Below, in pieces: positions 25,739 to 34,312 of a DNA stretch of 64,000 nucleotides (its first letter is position 1; each line of letters starts with the position of its first letter). Made by a program: the position numbers and the translations under genes. Below the pieces are notes generated by a model, which saw only the letters and a list, made by a program, of their open reading frames with translations, was not told the origin of the DNA and did no database searches. The DNA lies in contig JAKOVF010000273.1 in NCBI GenBank assembly GCA_029782225.1, positions 1 through 64,000 on the forward strand, written 5' to 3'. This DNA comes from Chloroflexota bacterium. Lineage in GTDB: Bacteria > Chloroflexota > Anaerolineae > Anaerolineales > Villigracilaceae.

Positions 25739-25794
25739 GTCACAATCAAGATGACAATTGTAACATTAATAACGACCTCAAGGAGGAATCTGAC

Positions 25795-26907
25795 ATGGAG
25801 ATAAAGTTTTACCTCCGGATGATGCAGCGTGGCTGGTGGCTGATTTTGATTTCAGCGCTGGTTGCGGTAAATTTTTCACTGATCTACTCTTATTACGTGG
25901 CTGTGCCGATGTATGAGGCGGTGGCGAGGTTTATCGTTAGCCCCAATCTACAGAACATGCAGGGCAGGGACATCGTAAATAGCCTTGACACTCTGGATAG
26001 GCGTTCCATTATTTCCACCTATGCGGAAGTTTTGAGCAGCCCGCAGATCATGCAGGGGACCTTTCAACTGCTGCACGAGAACCCGGCGGCCTTTTCCAAC
26101 TATGAGACGTCCGTCACGGTTTTGCCGGACGCGAATATTTTGCGCCTGAGCGTGCGCGGGCCCGATCCCCAGGTGGCCGCCATGTTAGCAAACAGCATTG
26201 GTCAGCACGCGATCGATTATGTGAAAGATCTGTATGTTGTTTATAACGTTGATTTTCTGGATCAGGCAGTGGCCCCGACGTCTCCCTACCAGCCGCAGCC
26301 TGTTCAGGATGCCAGCCTGGCCTTATTGGTCGGCCTTGTTGTAGGTGTTGCGCTCGCGATCTTCCGCGATTCGCTTTCAGGCTCCTTCCAGGGCTTGAGT
26401 CAGCGGAAGATGGTCGATGCTGAATCCTCGGCTCTCACACGCCCTTATTTTGAAAAGCGTGTGCGTGAAGAACTCTCAGCTCAGCCAGACAGCGTTGTCA
26501 CGATAGCACTTTTATGTCTGAATGGGATTCAGGAATACTACGATTCCCTGCCTCAGGCCTACATCAACGCCATTATGCGGAGAGTAACGGAAACACTGAA
26601 GCACCAGTTGCGCGGCAATGACGTTGTCGGACGCTGGGGTCAGATGGAATTCAGCTTGCTGTTACCGGCTACCGATGCCGCCTCGGCCGTCCGCAGGCTG
26701 ACACGAATTCGTGAGGTGCTGGATGAGCCATTTTCGCTGAATTCGGATACCGACTTCAGCATTCAGCTTGATCCAAGAATTGGCCTTGCAGATCGGCAGG
26801 GTGGGGAATCCCTGCAGGTTTTGGTCAACCAGGCAGAACAGGCACTTGAGATTTCCATGCAGTCTGGGGAAAAGATCAACATGTATAAAATCCGGCCTTT
26901 TGGTTAG
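25795..26907 (+). CDS. Wzz-like chain-length protein fused to a degenerate GGDEF domain
   Basis: A 370-residue two-domain protein. Residues about 1-195 are Wzz-like: TM1 at about 15-36, a periplasmic-side alpha/beta domain, a proline-rich stretch (PTSPYQPQP) and TM2 at about 178-197. Residues about 215-365 form a GGDEF fold in the cytoplasm. The catalytic motif is GQMEF, so cyclase activity is unlikely, but RGND is kept five residues upstream as an intact RxxD inhibitory site. No tyrosine kinase domain replaces it. I infer that c-di-GMP binding sets chain length or export. It is followed, 44 bp later, by a BcsB-like gene. Confidence 0.85.
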   Translation: MEIKFYLRMMQRGWWLILISALVAVNFSLIYSYYVAVPMYEAVARFIVSPNLQNMQGRDIVNSLDTLDRRSIISTYAEVLSSPQIMQGTFQLLHENPAAFSNYETSVTVLPDANILRLSVRGPDPQVAAMLANSIGQHAIDYVKDLYVVYNVDFLDQAVAPTSPYQPQPVQDASLALLVGLVVGVALAIFRDSLSGSFQGLSQRKMVDAESSALTRPYFEKRVREELSAQPDSVVTIALLCLNGIQEYYDSLPQAYINAIMRRVTETLKHQLRGNDVVGRWGQMEFSLLLPATDAASAVRRLTRIREVLDEPFSLNSDTDFSIQLDPRIGLADRQGGESLQVLVNQAEQALEISMQSGEKINMYKIRPFG

Positions 26908-26951
26908 AAACAGCCGCTCTTGTGAATCGACCTTGCGAAGGGAGCTTAATT

Positions 26952-29237
26952 ATGAATTGGAAAGTATTTATTGTTGGAATCCTTGCTGTTGCATTGTTGT
27001 TGCCAGTGAGTGTCGCGGCCCAAACACCGGACAGATCGAACCTTGGTGCGACGCAGTCTTTTATTCAGATCGGCGATAATAAAGCGGTTGTCAGTTTTGC
27101 AGAGCTTGGCTACCAGCAGACCGATCTGGTCAGCCCGTTCGACTCTACGCGTGTCTTCTTCAGCATTCCATCAAATTGGCGGCTGTCCACAGGCGGGCAG
27201 GTGGAATTGAATTTTGATACCTTGCTCAGCGGCGCGGACGCCAATAAGGCCGGCGCGACTGACTACGGCGGCGCACTGACCATCAGTTTTAACGGGCGGA
27301 TTCTTGACACGGTTCGACTGGATCAGACCGGCAACCGGATCATACGCTTCGATCTGCCGGCGGATTCTCTTGTTTCCACCCGGCAGGATGGACGCCACGA
27401 ATTGGATATTACGCTGAACGCACAATTCAGCTGCAATTACGATATCCGTACCGTGGTGACGATCAGGACAGCGTCTTTGTTTGATCTGCCTTTCCAGACC
27501 TCGGCGCCTGTCCTTAATCTCTCTACTCTGCCTCAGCCTTTCTTTTTGCGTGATTCCCTCGTGCCGGATAAGACGCTGGTGATCATTCCAGACGATCCGG
27601 CGCAGGGTGAGATGCAGGCGGCCCTGGATGTTATCGCCGGTTTTGGTTCCATGGTTGGGACCGGCTTCGATTTTGACCTCCTGCCCTTGAGCCAGGTGAC
27701 GTCCGACTTGCTCACCTCGACGAACCTTATCTTCGTTGGGCAGCCCGGGAAATTCCCGCAACTCTCGGATATTCAGTTCCCCACGGCGGTTCAAGGCGGC
27801 AAGTTCACCAATCTGCAGGCTGACGCGGCCGATGACGGCGTGGTTGAGTTGGCCGTTTCTCCCTGGAATGCCAGCAAGGTGGTTATGCTGGTCAGTGGAA
27901 ATTCGGAAGCGGCCGTGGTGAAGGGCGCTCAGGCAGTCAGTTCAGGAAAGATCTTCATATTTGACAATCCGACAGTTGCGAATGTCAAGGATGTGCAGTC
28001 GTTTACGAGTTCGCTTCCCATTGTTGAAGATTTCAGCGCAAAAGACCTTGGTTACAATACCCAGACCATGACCGGCGTTGGCGTGAACAGCACGGAAATC
28101 ACCTTCTATGTTTCAAAGGAGCAGGTTGGGACGAAGGATGCCTACGTAGATCTGGCCTTCTACCACTCCGGCTTGCTGGACTATGGCGGCTCATCGCTCA
28201 CAGTCTCTTTGAATGACCAGATCATTGCCAGCGCCGCCTTTACCAAGGAAAGCGAGCAGTTGACGGTTCAGCGCATGTTGATCCCGCAGGGCGTGTTGCG
28301 CTTTGGAACAAATCGTTTGAGTATCAGTGCCAAGCTCCTGCCGGTCTTTGCATGTGATACCTCCGGTGTGTCCGATCCCTGGCTGACGATTTCAGATCAG
28401 ACCAGCCTGCATATTCCTGTGACGCCCTCTTCTGCGTCGAATTCCTCCCCGTTGCTCGATCTGCGCTTCTATCCCAACATGTTCCTGACGCGGAGTGATC
28501 TGGGCGATGTGGCCTTTGTCCTGCCGCGCTCCAGCCCGGATACCTGGCAGATCGCGGGCGACCTTGCATATGATCTGGGCCGCATAGCCAACCCGACCGT
28601 GGCGAACCTCCAGATGGCTTTTGCCGATCAACCCGTGGCCGATGTTCATAATAATAGCTCGCTGATTGTTGTGGGCAAGGCGAGTACCCTTCCCTTGCTT
28701 GCTGGCTTCAATGATATTTTGCCGGCCCCCTTTGATCTTAAGAACGATACTGCAGAAGAGACGAACATGCAGATCGTTTACAGGATTCCGCAGGGTGTAA
28801 GTGTTGGTTATCTGGAATTGCTGGCATCTCCGTACAACGCTCAAAAAGCAGTGCTGGTCGTTTCTGGAAATGATTCGCCCGGTGTCTCCAAATCTGCGTC
28901 TGCGCTCTTGATTGGTTCGATGCGCAGCCAGTTGGCCGGGCTGTTTGCCGTAACCAATGGCACACAGGTAGCCACAAGAAGCACCAATTCCATCTACTCT
29001 GTGGTTGGCACCGTGGTGCCTGGTCTGGAGCCGATTGTTGCAACGCCCATTTCCGGCGTTGTCACACAGCAGTCGCCTTCCTACGCCCGCCCGGGCTGGC
29101 TCATGCCTTTGATCATTGCCTCAATCGTTGGCATCCTTTTGCTGATGATCTTCATTTCCATCTCAGCAATGTCGAGAAACCGGGCACGTAATGAGGTGCC
29201 AGATGAAGACAAAACCCGTAAGACGAAGCAGGAGTAG
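26952..29237 (+). CDS. BcsB-like protein (cellulose synthase regulatory subunit family)
   Basis: A 761-residue exported protein: signal peptide (about 1-24), a long extracytoplasmic beta-rich region and one C-terminal membrane segment (LIIASIVGILLLMIFI). It contains two copies of the BcsB module, each with a jelly-roll carbohydrate-binding part (GGALTISFNGRIL and GGSSLTVSLNDQIIAS) followed by a flavodoxin-like part. In cellulose synthase BcsB guides the chain across the periplasm. Here no BcsA with PilZ domain is adjacent; the GT2 at 24463-25683 is the candidate partner. ATG 26952 is chosen over an upstream GTG because of GGGAG spacing and the signal peptide. Confidence 0.85.
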   Translation: MNWKVFIVGILAVALLLPVSVAAQTPDRSNLGATQSFIQIGDNKAVVSFAELGYQQTDLVSPFDSTRVFFSIPSNWRLSTGGQVELNFDTLLSGADANKAGATDYGGALTISFNGRILDTVRLDQTGNRIIRFDLPADSLVSTRQDGRHELDITLNAQFSCNYDIRTVVTIRTASLFDLPFQTSAPVLNLSTLPQPFFLRDSLVPDKTLVIIPDDPAQGEMQAALDVIAGFGSMVGTGFDFDLLPLSQVTSDLLTSTNLIFVGQPGKFPQLSDIQFPTAVQGGKFTNLQADAADDGVVELAVSPWNASKVVMLVSGNSEAAVVKGAQAVSSGKIFIFDNPTVANVKDVQSFTSSLPIVEDFSAKDLGYNTQTMTGVGVNSTEITFYVSKEQVGTKDAYVDLAFYHSGLLDYGGSSLTVSLNDQIIASAAFTKESEQLTVQRMLIPQGVLRFGTNRLSISAKLLPVFACDTSGVSDPWLTISDQTSLHIPVTPSSASNSSPLLDLRFYPNMFLTRSDLGDVAFVLPRSSPDTWQIAGDLAYDLGRIANPTVANLQMAFADQPVADVHNNSSLIVVGKASTLPLLAGFNDILPAPFDLKNDTAEETNMQIVYRIPQGVSVGYLELLASPYNAQKAVLVVSGNDSPGVSKSASALLIGSMRSQLAGLFAVTNGTQVATRSTNSIYSVVGTVVPGLEPIVATPISGVVTQQSPSYARPGWLMPLIIASIVGILLLMIFISISAMSRNRARNEVPDEDKTRKTKQE

Positions 29238-29287
29238 CAAAACCTTTAGGTGATGTGCCTCCGAGTCTTGTGTGTATAAGACAACAA

Positions 29288-29321
29288 AAAGACAGGAGCG
29301 GCAATTGTCGCTCCTGTCTTT
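29288..29321. terminator. bidirectional terminator
   Basis: AAAGACAGGAGCG (29288-29300) pairs with CGCTCCTGTCTTT (29309-29321), a 13-bp stem with an 8-nt loop, flanked by an A-run on the left and T-rich sequence on the right. It serves the BcsB-like gene and the convergent small gene. Confidence 0.88.
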
Positions 29322-29335
29322 GTTTCTATGATGAT

Positions 29336-29560
29336 TTACCGCACCGTCTCGCGGGCTGCGCGCTCCAGAATCCTAAAGCCCAGGTCAATCATCCGTTTCA
29401 TCTCGGACGCCGAGAACGGTTCCCCTTTTTCGAGAGAATCCATCATCCGTGCCAGTGACCCGCGTACGCCGCTCGCGCGGTGCGCCCAAAATGAGTCGGC
29501 GGAGATTCTTTCCAGGCGGGCTAGCAGCAAGCGGACGAGTCCGAGCGCTTCTTCATCCAT
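29336..29560 (-). CDS. small helical protein, unrecognised
   Basis: 74 residues (MDEEALGLVRLLLARLERI...), mostly amphipathic helices with many Arg and Leu, and a WAHRASGVRGSLARMMD segment. It ends at a good terminator. No Shine-Dalgarno is obvious before the ATG. The composition is that of a real small protein, but no function can be assigned. Confidence 0.5.
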   Translation of the reverse strand: MDEEALGLVRLLLARLERISADSFWAHRASGVRGSLARMMDSLEKGEPFSASEMKRMIDLGFRILERAARETVR

Positions 29561-29578
29561 AACAGCGATTACGTTTTG

Positions 29579-29650
29579 CAAACACAAAGGACACTAAGGT
29601 CACGAAGACAAAACTGCTTGAGGCGAATCCGCTTTGCCCTTTATGTTTAG
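29579..29650. repeat. dispersed CACAAAGGACAC inverted repeat, copy 1
   Basis: The left arm (about 29579-29608) begins CAAACACAAAGGACACTAAG and the right arm (about 29631-29650) reads GCTTTGCCCTTTATGTTTA. A second copy of the same design is at 37192-37272. Such elements lie in intergenic gaps and look like small non-coding repeats. Confidence 0.65.
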
Positions 29651-29677
29651 GCTCTTTCGTCTCAGCAGGATAAACAG

Positions 29678-29749
29678 CGCCCCCGGCGAGGATCGAACTC
29701 ACATCTACGGATTCGAAGTCCGGCGCTCTGTCCGTTGAGCTACGGGGGC
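29678..29749 (-). tRNA. tRNA-Arg (anticodon TCG)
   Basis: On the minus strand the acceptor stem GCCCCCG (29749-29743) pairs with CGGGGGC (29685-29679). The D arm is GCTC/GAGC, the anticodon loop CTTCGAA gives TCG (codon CGA), and the T loop is GTTCGATCC. CCA is not encoded. The outermost anticodon-stem pair is a mismatch, the rest is regular. Confidence 0.92.
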
Positions 29750-29750
29750 A

Positions 29751-29790
29751 TCCCCAAACTTCGGGGACAGATGTCCCCAAACTTCGGGGA
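29751..29790. repeat. two tandem 17-nt hairpins next to tRNA-Arg
   Basis: TCCCCAAACTTCGGGGA occurs at 29751-29767 and again at 29774-29790, 23 bp apart, each able to form a CCCC/GGGG hairpin. They lie between a TATAAT (minus strand, 29807-29802) and the tRNA 5' end, so they may be in its primary transcript. Confidence 0.7.
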
Positions 29791-29882
29791 TAAACGCTCG
29801 GATTATACACGAATTGAGAGGGGTGCGCGTGGACGGAGGGCATGTTAGAATCAGCAGAACTCTGAGGAAAGGAACCTATTTC

Positions 29883-30857
29883 ATGGCCGATATTCAAGCC
29901 TTTGGAAACCGTGTGATGGAAAACCTGGAAAAGGTGATCATCGGGAAAAAACAGTCAATTGAAATCATTGTGATTGGCCTGTTGTGTCAGGGGCATGTAC
30001 TGATCGAAGATGTGCCCGGGGTAGGGAAGACCATGCTGGCACGCAGCCTGGCCCGTTCCCTCGACTGCACATTCAACCGCATCCAGTTCACGCCGGATAT
30101 GCTGCCCAGCGACGTAACCGGCGTGTCCATTTACAACCAGCAGAAGGAAAAGTTCGAGTTCCGTCCCGGCCCGGTGATCGGGCAGATCATCCTGGCGGAC
30201 GAGATCAACCGTGCCACTCCGAAGACCCAGGCCGCCCTGCTCGAAGCGATGGAAGAACGACAGGTGACGGTCGATGGCGTCACTCATATTTTGCCGAAAC
30301 CGTTCATGGTGCTGGCCACGCAAAACCCGATTGAATATGAGGGCACGTTCCCATTGCCCGAAGCACAATTGGACCGTTTCCTGCTACGATTGCGGCTTGG
30401 CTATCCTTCGATGACCCATGAAATCCAGATCCTGGAAGATCAGCAGATCGTGCACCCCATCGAGTCCCTGAAGCCCGTGGTGGAGACAGATGAGATCCTT
30501 GCAGCCATAGATGATGTTAAGCACATCTACGTGTCTCAGGCTGTCAAGCGTTATATCGTCGATATCATCACGCGCACGCGCCAGAGCGGTGACGTGTATC
30601 TGGGCGCAAGCCCGCGTGGCAGTCTGGCGCTGGCGCGTGCCGGGCAGGCACGCGCTGCAATCGATGGCCGTGACTTTGTATTACCGGATGATGTGAAGGC
30701 ACTGGCAGTTGCCGTGCTCGCACATCGGATCATTGTGAATCCAGCCGCGCGCCTGCGTGACCTGAGCTCGGATGAGATCATGCAGGAGATCATTCAGAAC
30801 ACTCCCGTCCCTGGCGGACAGTACACTGCTGAGCCGTTGGGAAACATCGCCAAATGA
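29883..30857 (+). CDS. MoxR-family AAA+ ATPase
   Basis: 324 residues. Walker A is [12 protein letters not shown] (about 42-53), Walker [24 protein letters not shown], sensor 1 VLATQNPIE, and a lid domain carries [15 protein letters not shown]. MoxR ATPases act as chaperones that help fold or activate partner proteins, commonly encoded with DUF58 proteins as here. AGGAAAGGA precedes the ATG at 29883. It overlaps the DUF58 gene by 4 bp. Confidence 0.95.
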   Translation: MADIQAFGNRVMENLEKVIIGKKQSIEIIVIGLLCQGHVLIEDVPGVGKTMLARSLARSLDCTFNRIQFTPDMLPSDVTGVSIYNQQKEKFEFRPGPVIGQIILADEINRATPKTQAALLEAMEERQVTVDGVTHILPKPFMVLATQNPIEYEGTFPLPEAQLDRFLLRLRLGYPSMTHEIQILEDQQIVHPIESLKPVVETDEILAAIDDVKHIYVSQAVKRYIVDIITRTRQSGDVYLGASPRGSLALARAGQARAAIDGRDFVLPDDVKALAVAVLAHRIIVNPAARLRDLSSDEIMQEIIQNTPVPGGQYTAEPLGNIAK

Positions 30858-32158
30858 GTGGTGGCCGGACGCTGATCGCCATATTGATCCTGGTTGGCGG
30901 CGCTGGCATGCTGTTCGGCGGCCAGTTGATCTTCTCCCGCTTCTTCTATCTCGGGCTATTGCTGATCCTCGTCGGCTGGGTCTGGACTCAATGGATCGGG
31001 CGTTCGCTGCAATTCAAACGCCATTCCAGGTTAAGCCGCGTATCGGTTGGAGATGTGTTCGAGGAGCATTTCGAAGTTTTCAATCAAAGCCGCTTGCTGA
31101 TACCCTGGGTGGAGGTGAGGAATCAGACGAAGATGCCCTTTGCCACAGGCTCCCGCCTGTTGACGTTTGTGCGCGGCAAACAGAAGCGACAATATCTGGC
31201 GCGCACCTGGCTCACGCGCCGCGGCCGTTTTGAGCTTGGCCCGACGACAGTGGTTGCCGGGGATGTGTTTGGCCTGTTCAACATCACCAAAAAGATCGCT
31301 GCGGCTCAGTCGCTGCTGGTATTGCCCATGCTGGTTCCCATTCAGTCTTTTATGTCTCCGCCGGGTATTTTGCCCGGCGGACAGGTCATTCGCCGGAAAT
31401 CGCCGGACGTGACTCCTCACGCGTCGGGTGTACGAGAATATGCCTACGGCGATACGCTGAAACGCATCCACTGGCCTACCAGCATCCGCCGCGGGCAGTT
31501 GATGGTGAAAGAGTTCGAGCAGGATCCGCAGTCTGAGATCTGGCTGATCCTTGATGTGCAAAGGAGAGCGCACGTGGAAAAGCCCTCTCCGCCGCCCGCA
31601 CGTATTGCCAATACCCTGTTCACAGCGCGCCTGCCAAAGTTTCAATTGCCTCCATCGTCGCTCGAATACGGCGTTACAGTTGCAGCTTCGCTGGCGCACT
31701 ATTTTTTGCAGAAGCGCCGCACGGTGGGTTTTCTCGCGAGCACGCGTATCCCGGTCATGCTTTCTTCGGACCGCAGTGAGCGCCAGGAGAATAAGATCCT
31801 CGAAACGCTCGCATTCCTCGAGGCAGATGGGCCTACTCCAATCGCGGGATTTGTGGAGGGTCAGTCGGTGCACCTTCCACAGGGCGCGACCGCCATCGTC
31901 ATTACCCCAACCGTTGAACCCGAGCTGCTGGCAGCAGTGGAAGACCTGCGCAAGCGGCGCCTGCGACCCATGGTGGTCCTGCTGGTCGCCGAGTCATTCG
32001 GGGGTAGGACGGCCTCAGACACACTGCTTCTAGCCTTAGCCGAAAGAAAGACGCCCGTCTGCCCCATTTACTGCGATGCCGAGCTGGGCGCGGCGCTCTC
32101 CAGTTTCTCTGCACAAAATGCACAGGAGACTCCACAATGGCAAAGACCCCGGTCATAA
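30854..32158 (+). CDS. DUF58 domain protein
   Basis: 434 residues. Two N-terminal membrane segments (about 6-48) precede an extracellular-type beta domain and then the DUF58 signature [31 protein letters not shown] (about 195-225), followed by a vWA-like fold (EIWLILDVQ). These proteins are partners of MoxR ATPases; a role in cell-envelope processes is suspected for the family. The usual third member, a transglutaminase-like protein, is absent. The gene overlaps the next by 22 bp. Confidence 0.92.
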   Translation: MSGGRTLIAILILVGGAGMLFGGQLIFSRFFYLGLLLILVGWVWTQWIGRSLQFKRHSRLSRVSVGDVFEEHFEVFNQSRLLIPWVEVRNQTKMPFATGSRLLTFVRGKQKRQYLARTWLTRRGRFELGPTTVVAGDVFGLFNITKKIAAAQSLLVLPMLVPIQSFMSPPGILPGGQVIRRKSPDVTPHASGVREYAYGDTLKRIHWPTSIRRGQLMVKEFEQDPQSEIWLILDVQRRAHVEKPSPPPARIANTLFTARLPKFQLPPSSLEYGVTVAASLAHYFLQKRRTVGFLASTRIPVMLSSDRSERQENKILETLAFLEADGPTPIAGFVEGQSVHLPQGATAIVITPTVEPELLAAVEDLRKRRLRPMVVLLVAESFGGRTASDTLLLALAERKTPVCPIYCDAELGAALSSFSAQNAQETPQWQRPRS

Positions 32159-33042
32159 CGCTCGATCTGAAATTCCAAGGGATGAGACAGGCCATTGCCT
32201 CCTACCTGATTCGGCATTCCTCCGGAGCCGTGTTGGTGGAATGCGGGCCCGGCTCGTGTCACGCGGGACTTGAGGCCGGCCTGGCCGAACACGGTCTCTC
32301 TCCCCGTGATATTACCCACGTGCTGCTGACGCACATTCACCTGGACCATGCCGGTGCCGCGGGCTGGTGGTCGCGACAGGGAGCGGAGATCGTGGTGCAT
32401 CCCGTCGGCGCGCCTCATATGCTCAACCCCGAAAAACTGCTTGCCAGCGCAGCGCGGATTTACGGGGACCGCATGGAGTCGCTCTGGGGTGAGTTCCTGC
32501 CGGTGCTGGAGGACCGGCTGAGGGTTGTGCAGGACGCGGAAGAGATCGTGATCGGGGATTTGAAATTCGTCGCGCTGAACACCCCCGGTCACGCGGAACA
32601 TCATTATGTGTACTTATTTGAAGATGTTTGTTTTAGCGGGGATGTGGGCGGAGTCCGGATTCCGGGCTTTCCCTATTTGCGAGTTCCCATGCCGCCGCCG
32701 GAGCTGCATCTGGAGAGATGGCATTCGAGCCTGAACATAATACGTAATCAGAAATTTTCCCGCATCGCACCCACTCACTTTGGCATTTACAATGATCCGG
32801 AATGGCAGCTGCATGAGGTCGAAAAGGGACTCGATTCTGCCTTGCGCTGGCTCGAACAGACCATGCCCGGCGACCCGCCTGTGGAAGCGCTGCGTGAAAG
32901 CTTCTCCGATTGGATGACCCAGGAAGCTGTCGAGATGGGCATCAGCGACGATGTGCTGAGATCCTATGAGCTTGCCAATCCGCTCGGCATGAGCGCGGAT
33001 GGACTGCAGAGATATTGGAAGAAGGTGCGGATGGCGGCGTGA
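32137..33042 (+). CDS. MBL-fold metallo-hydrolase
   Basis: 301 residues. The zinc motif LLTHIHLDHAGAAG (about 66-79) is intact, followed by NTPGHAEHHYVYLF, FSGDVGGVR and THFGIY, giving the third histidine, bridging aspartate and last histidine. The C-terminal 100 residues are helical. It is an unspecified hydrolase (thioesterase or phosphodiesterase type). It shares an operon with MoxR/DUF58 and ends at a strong hairpin. Confidence 0.88.
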   Translation: MAKTPVITLDLKFQGMRQAIASYLIRHSSGAVLVECGPGSCHAGLEAGLAEHGLSPRDITHVLLTHIHLDHAGAAGWWSRQGAEIVVHPVGAPHMLNPEKLLASAARIYGDRMESLWGEFLPVLEDRLRVVQDAEEIVIGDLKFVALNTPGHAEHHYVYLFEDVCFSGDVGGVRIPGFPYLRVPMPPPELHLERWHSSLNIIRNQKFSRIAPTHFGIYNDPEWQLHEVEKGLDSALRWLEQTMPGDPPVEALRESFSDWMTQEAVEMGISDDVLRSYELANPLGMSADGLQRYWKKVRMAA

Positions 33043-33072
33043 CCTGCAAGTTAGAGAGACCTGACACGTAAA

Positions 33073-33109
33073 AAAGGTGACAGTCACTTCGCAAGTGACT
33101 GTCACCTTT
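33073..33109. terminator. 17-bp perfect hairpin, terminator-like
   Basis: AAAGGTGACAGTCACTT (33073-33089) pairs with AAGTGACTGTCACCTTT (33093-33109) with a CGC loop, flanked by A5 and TTTAAA. It can end transcription from the left. The perfect and symmetric design also fits a mobile palindromic repeat. Confidence 0.75.
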
Positions 33110-33111
33110 AA

Positions 33112-33240
33112 ATACGCCGGAGACCTTCCCCCTTCGGGGACCTTCGGCGGTCAACCGCTGGCACACACCGTCCCGACACCGCACCTGCGGTGGGTGCAGG
33201 TGTGTCCTTCGGGAGGTCAGAAACCTTGCGCCAGCGGAGA
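33112..33240. other. structured repeat or RNA candidate
   Basis: Nested complementary segments enclose this non-coding stretch. CCGCTGGC (33155-33162) pairs with GCCAGCGG (33230-33237), ACACACC (33163-33169) with GGTGTGT (33199-33205), and CACCGC/GCGGTG forms an inner hairpin (33177-33192). Three CTTCGG-type tetraloop hairpins lie at 33129-33213. The order is consistent with a multi-branched RNA, but no known RNA family is recognised. Confidence 0.45.
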
Positions 33241-33265
33241 GACTTTCCACCAGTGTGATTGATAT

Positions 33266-34207
33266 TTATTGGCAAGGAGTCTGATAGCTATCGTTCCCAA
33301 ATATTTTATCAATTTCCAAATAGTAGGCCCCATCTGATGCCACGAAAGCGAGCTTCATACCATCAGGTGACCAGGTAACTGACCTAACATCATCTAAGTT
33401 TGGAATCTCAATATCACAACTTCCATCTGGTCTAATTAGGTGGATTGTAGATTTCAACCCATCAACCGTTACTTTATTGTAGACAATAATATCTCCCTTT
33501 GGAGACCAAACGGGAGAACTGTTTCTCCCATTGGCCGTTATTTGTCGAAGTTTTTGTGTTTTCACATTAATAATGTATATGTCTCGTGAATTATCGTCCC
33601 CAAAAGCAAAAACCAGATTTTGCCCATCTGGAGCCCAGGAAAATCCATAGAACCTTTGAACTCCGACGTTTGAAAAGATGGTTTCATCTTGGTTCGTACT
33701 AATATCTCGTATACGCAACTTTATCTCCTCGGCATATGAACCCGGTTCTTGATCAATACTATATAATGCTATTTTATCTTCATCAGGGGACCAAATCGGA
33801 GCATCAGATTTGTCAAAGAACTCTGGTGAATCACCGTCAATAGGTATTATCCAATATCCCCTCTCTTTGAATTCCACTGTCTCGGAGTTTACAAAGGCAA
33901 TTATGCGCTCACCGTCAGGTGTCCAAGCTTCCGCTCCAATCTGCCCTAGTTTTGACTGGGCTAGGATTTGTTTTTTCTTTGTGGAAATATTAAGAACATA
34001 TATTTCTGAGTTTCCTGGGCCGAGCACAGAAGCTGTTACTAGGATTTCATCTTGGTCAATTGGCGACCAAATAACATAATCAATTGGTGGATTCCCTAAC
34101 GGCGCAATAAAGGTTATTCCCTCAAGTTTGCTGTATTGTCTGCCGCATGCGGTTAACAGAATTCCACAGAGGAATATCGTTAGAGTGGTTTCAATAGATG
34201 ATTTCAT
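33266..34207 (-). CDS. beta-propeller lipoprotein (TolB/PD40-like repeats)
   Basis: 313 residues. The signal peptide ends in the lipobox LLTAC (about residue 21). About five repeats of a W(S/T)PDG core follow (AWTPDGERI, IWSPDEDKI, SWAPDGQNL, VWSPKGDI, TWSPDGMKL), which is the PD40/TolB-type beta-propeller. It is probably a surface-anchored sensor or scaffold. The DNA is visibly richer in A and T than the flanks and it stands among repeats, so acquisition by transfer is likely. Confidence 0.8.
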   Translation of the reverse strand: MKSSIETTLTIFLCGILLTACGRQYSKLEGITFIAPLGNPPIDYVIWSPIDQDEILVTASVLGPGNSEIYVLNISTKKKQILAQSKLGQIGAEAWTPDGERIIAFVNSETVEFKERGYWIIPIDGDSPEFFDKSDAPIWSPDEDKIALYSIDQEPGSYAEEIKLRIRDISTNQDETIFSNVGVQRFYGFSWAPDGQNLVFAFGDDNSRDIYIINVKTQKLRQITANGRNSSPVWSPKGDIIVYNKVTVDGLKSTIHLIRPDGSCDIEIPNLDDVRSVTWSPDGMKLAFVASDGAYYLEIDKIFGNDSYQTPCQ

Positions 34208-34312
34208 TGTATTGACTTCCTCTCAATGTTTGAAGTGGTGGAAGCAAGTTAGACGTATGGTGAAATGCTATATAGGGTGAAGAAATCTACTTGCGCCACA
34301 CATCCATTAGAA

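Noticed and set aside
25795-26907. active diguanylate cyclase
   Set aside because: The catalytic motif is GQMEF instead of GG(D/E)EF, so a receptor role is preferred.
24463-29237. cellulose biosynthesis operon
   Set aside because: Only a BcsB-like gene and a GT2 enzyme with altered QxxRW are present. BcsA with PilZ, BcsC/BcsZ and others are absent, so the product is left open.
33112-33240. omega-RNA or transposon end of an IS605-type element
   Set aside because: No TnpB or TnpA gene is adjacent, and the structure cannot be matched by eye to a known class.
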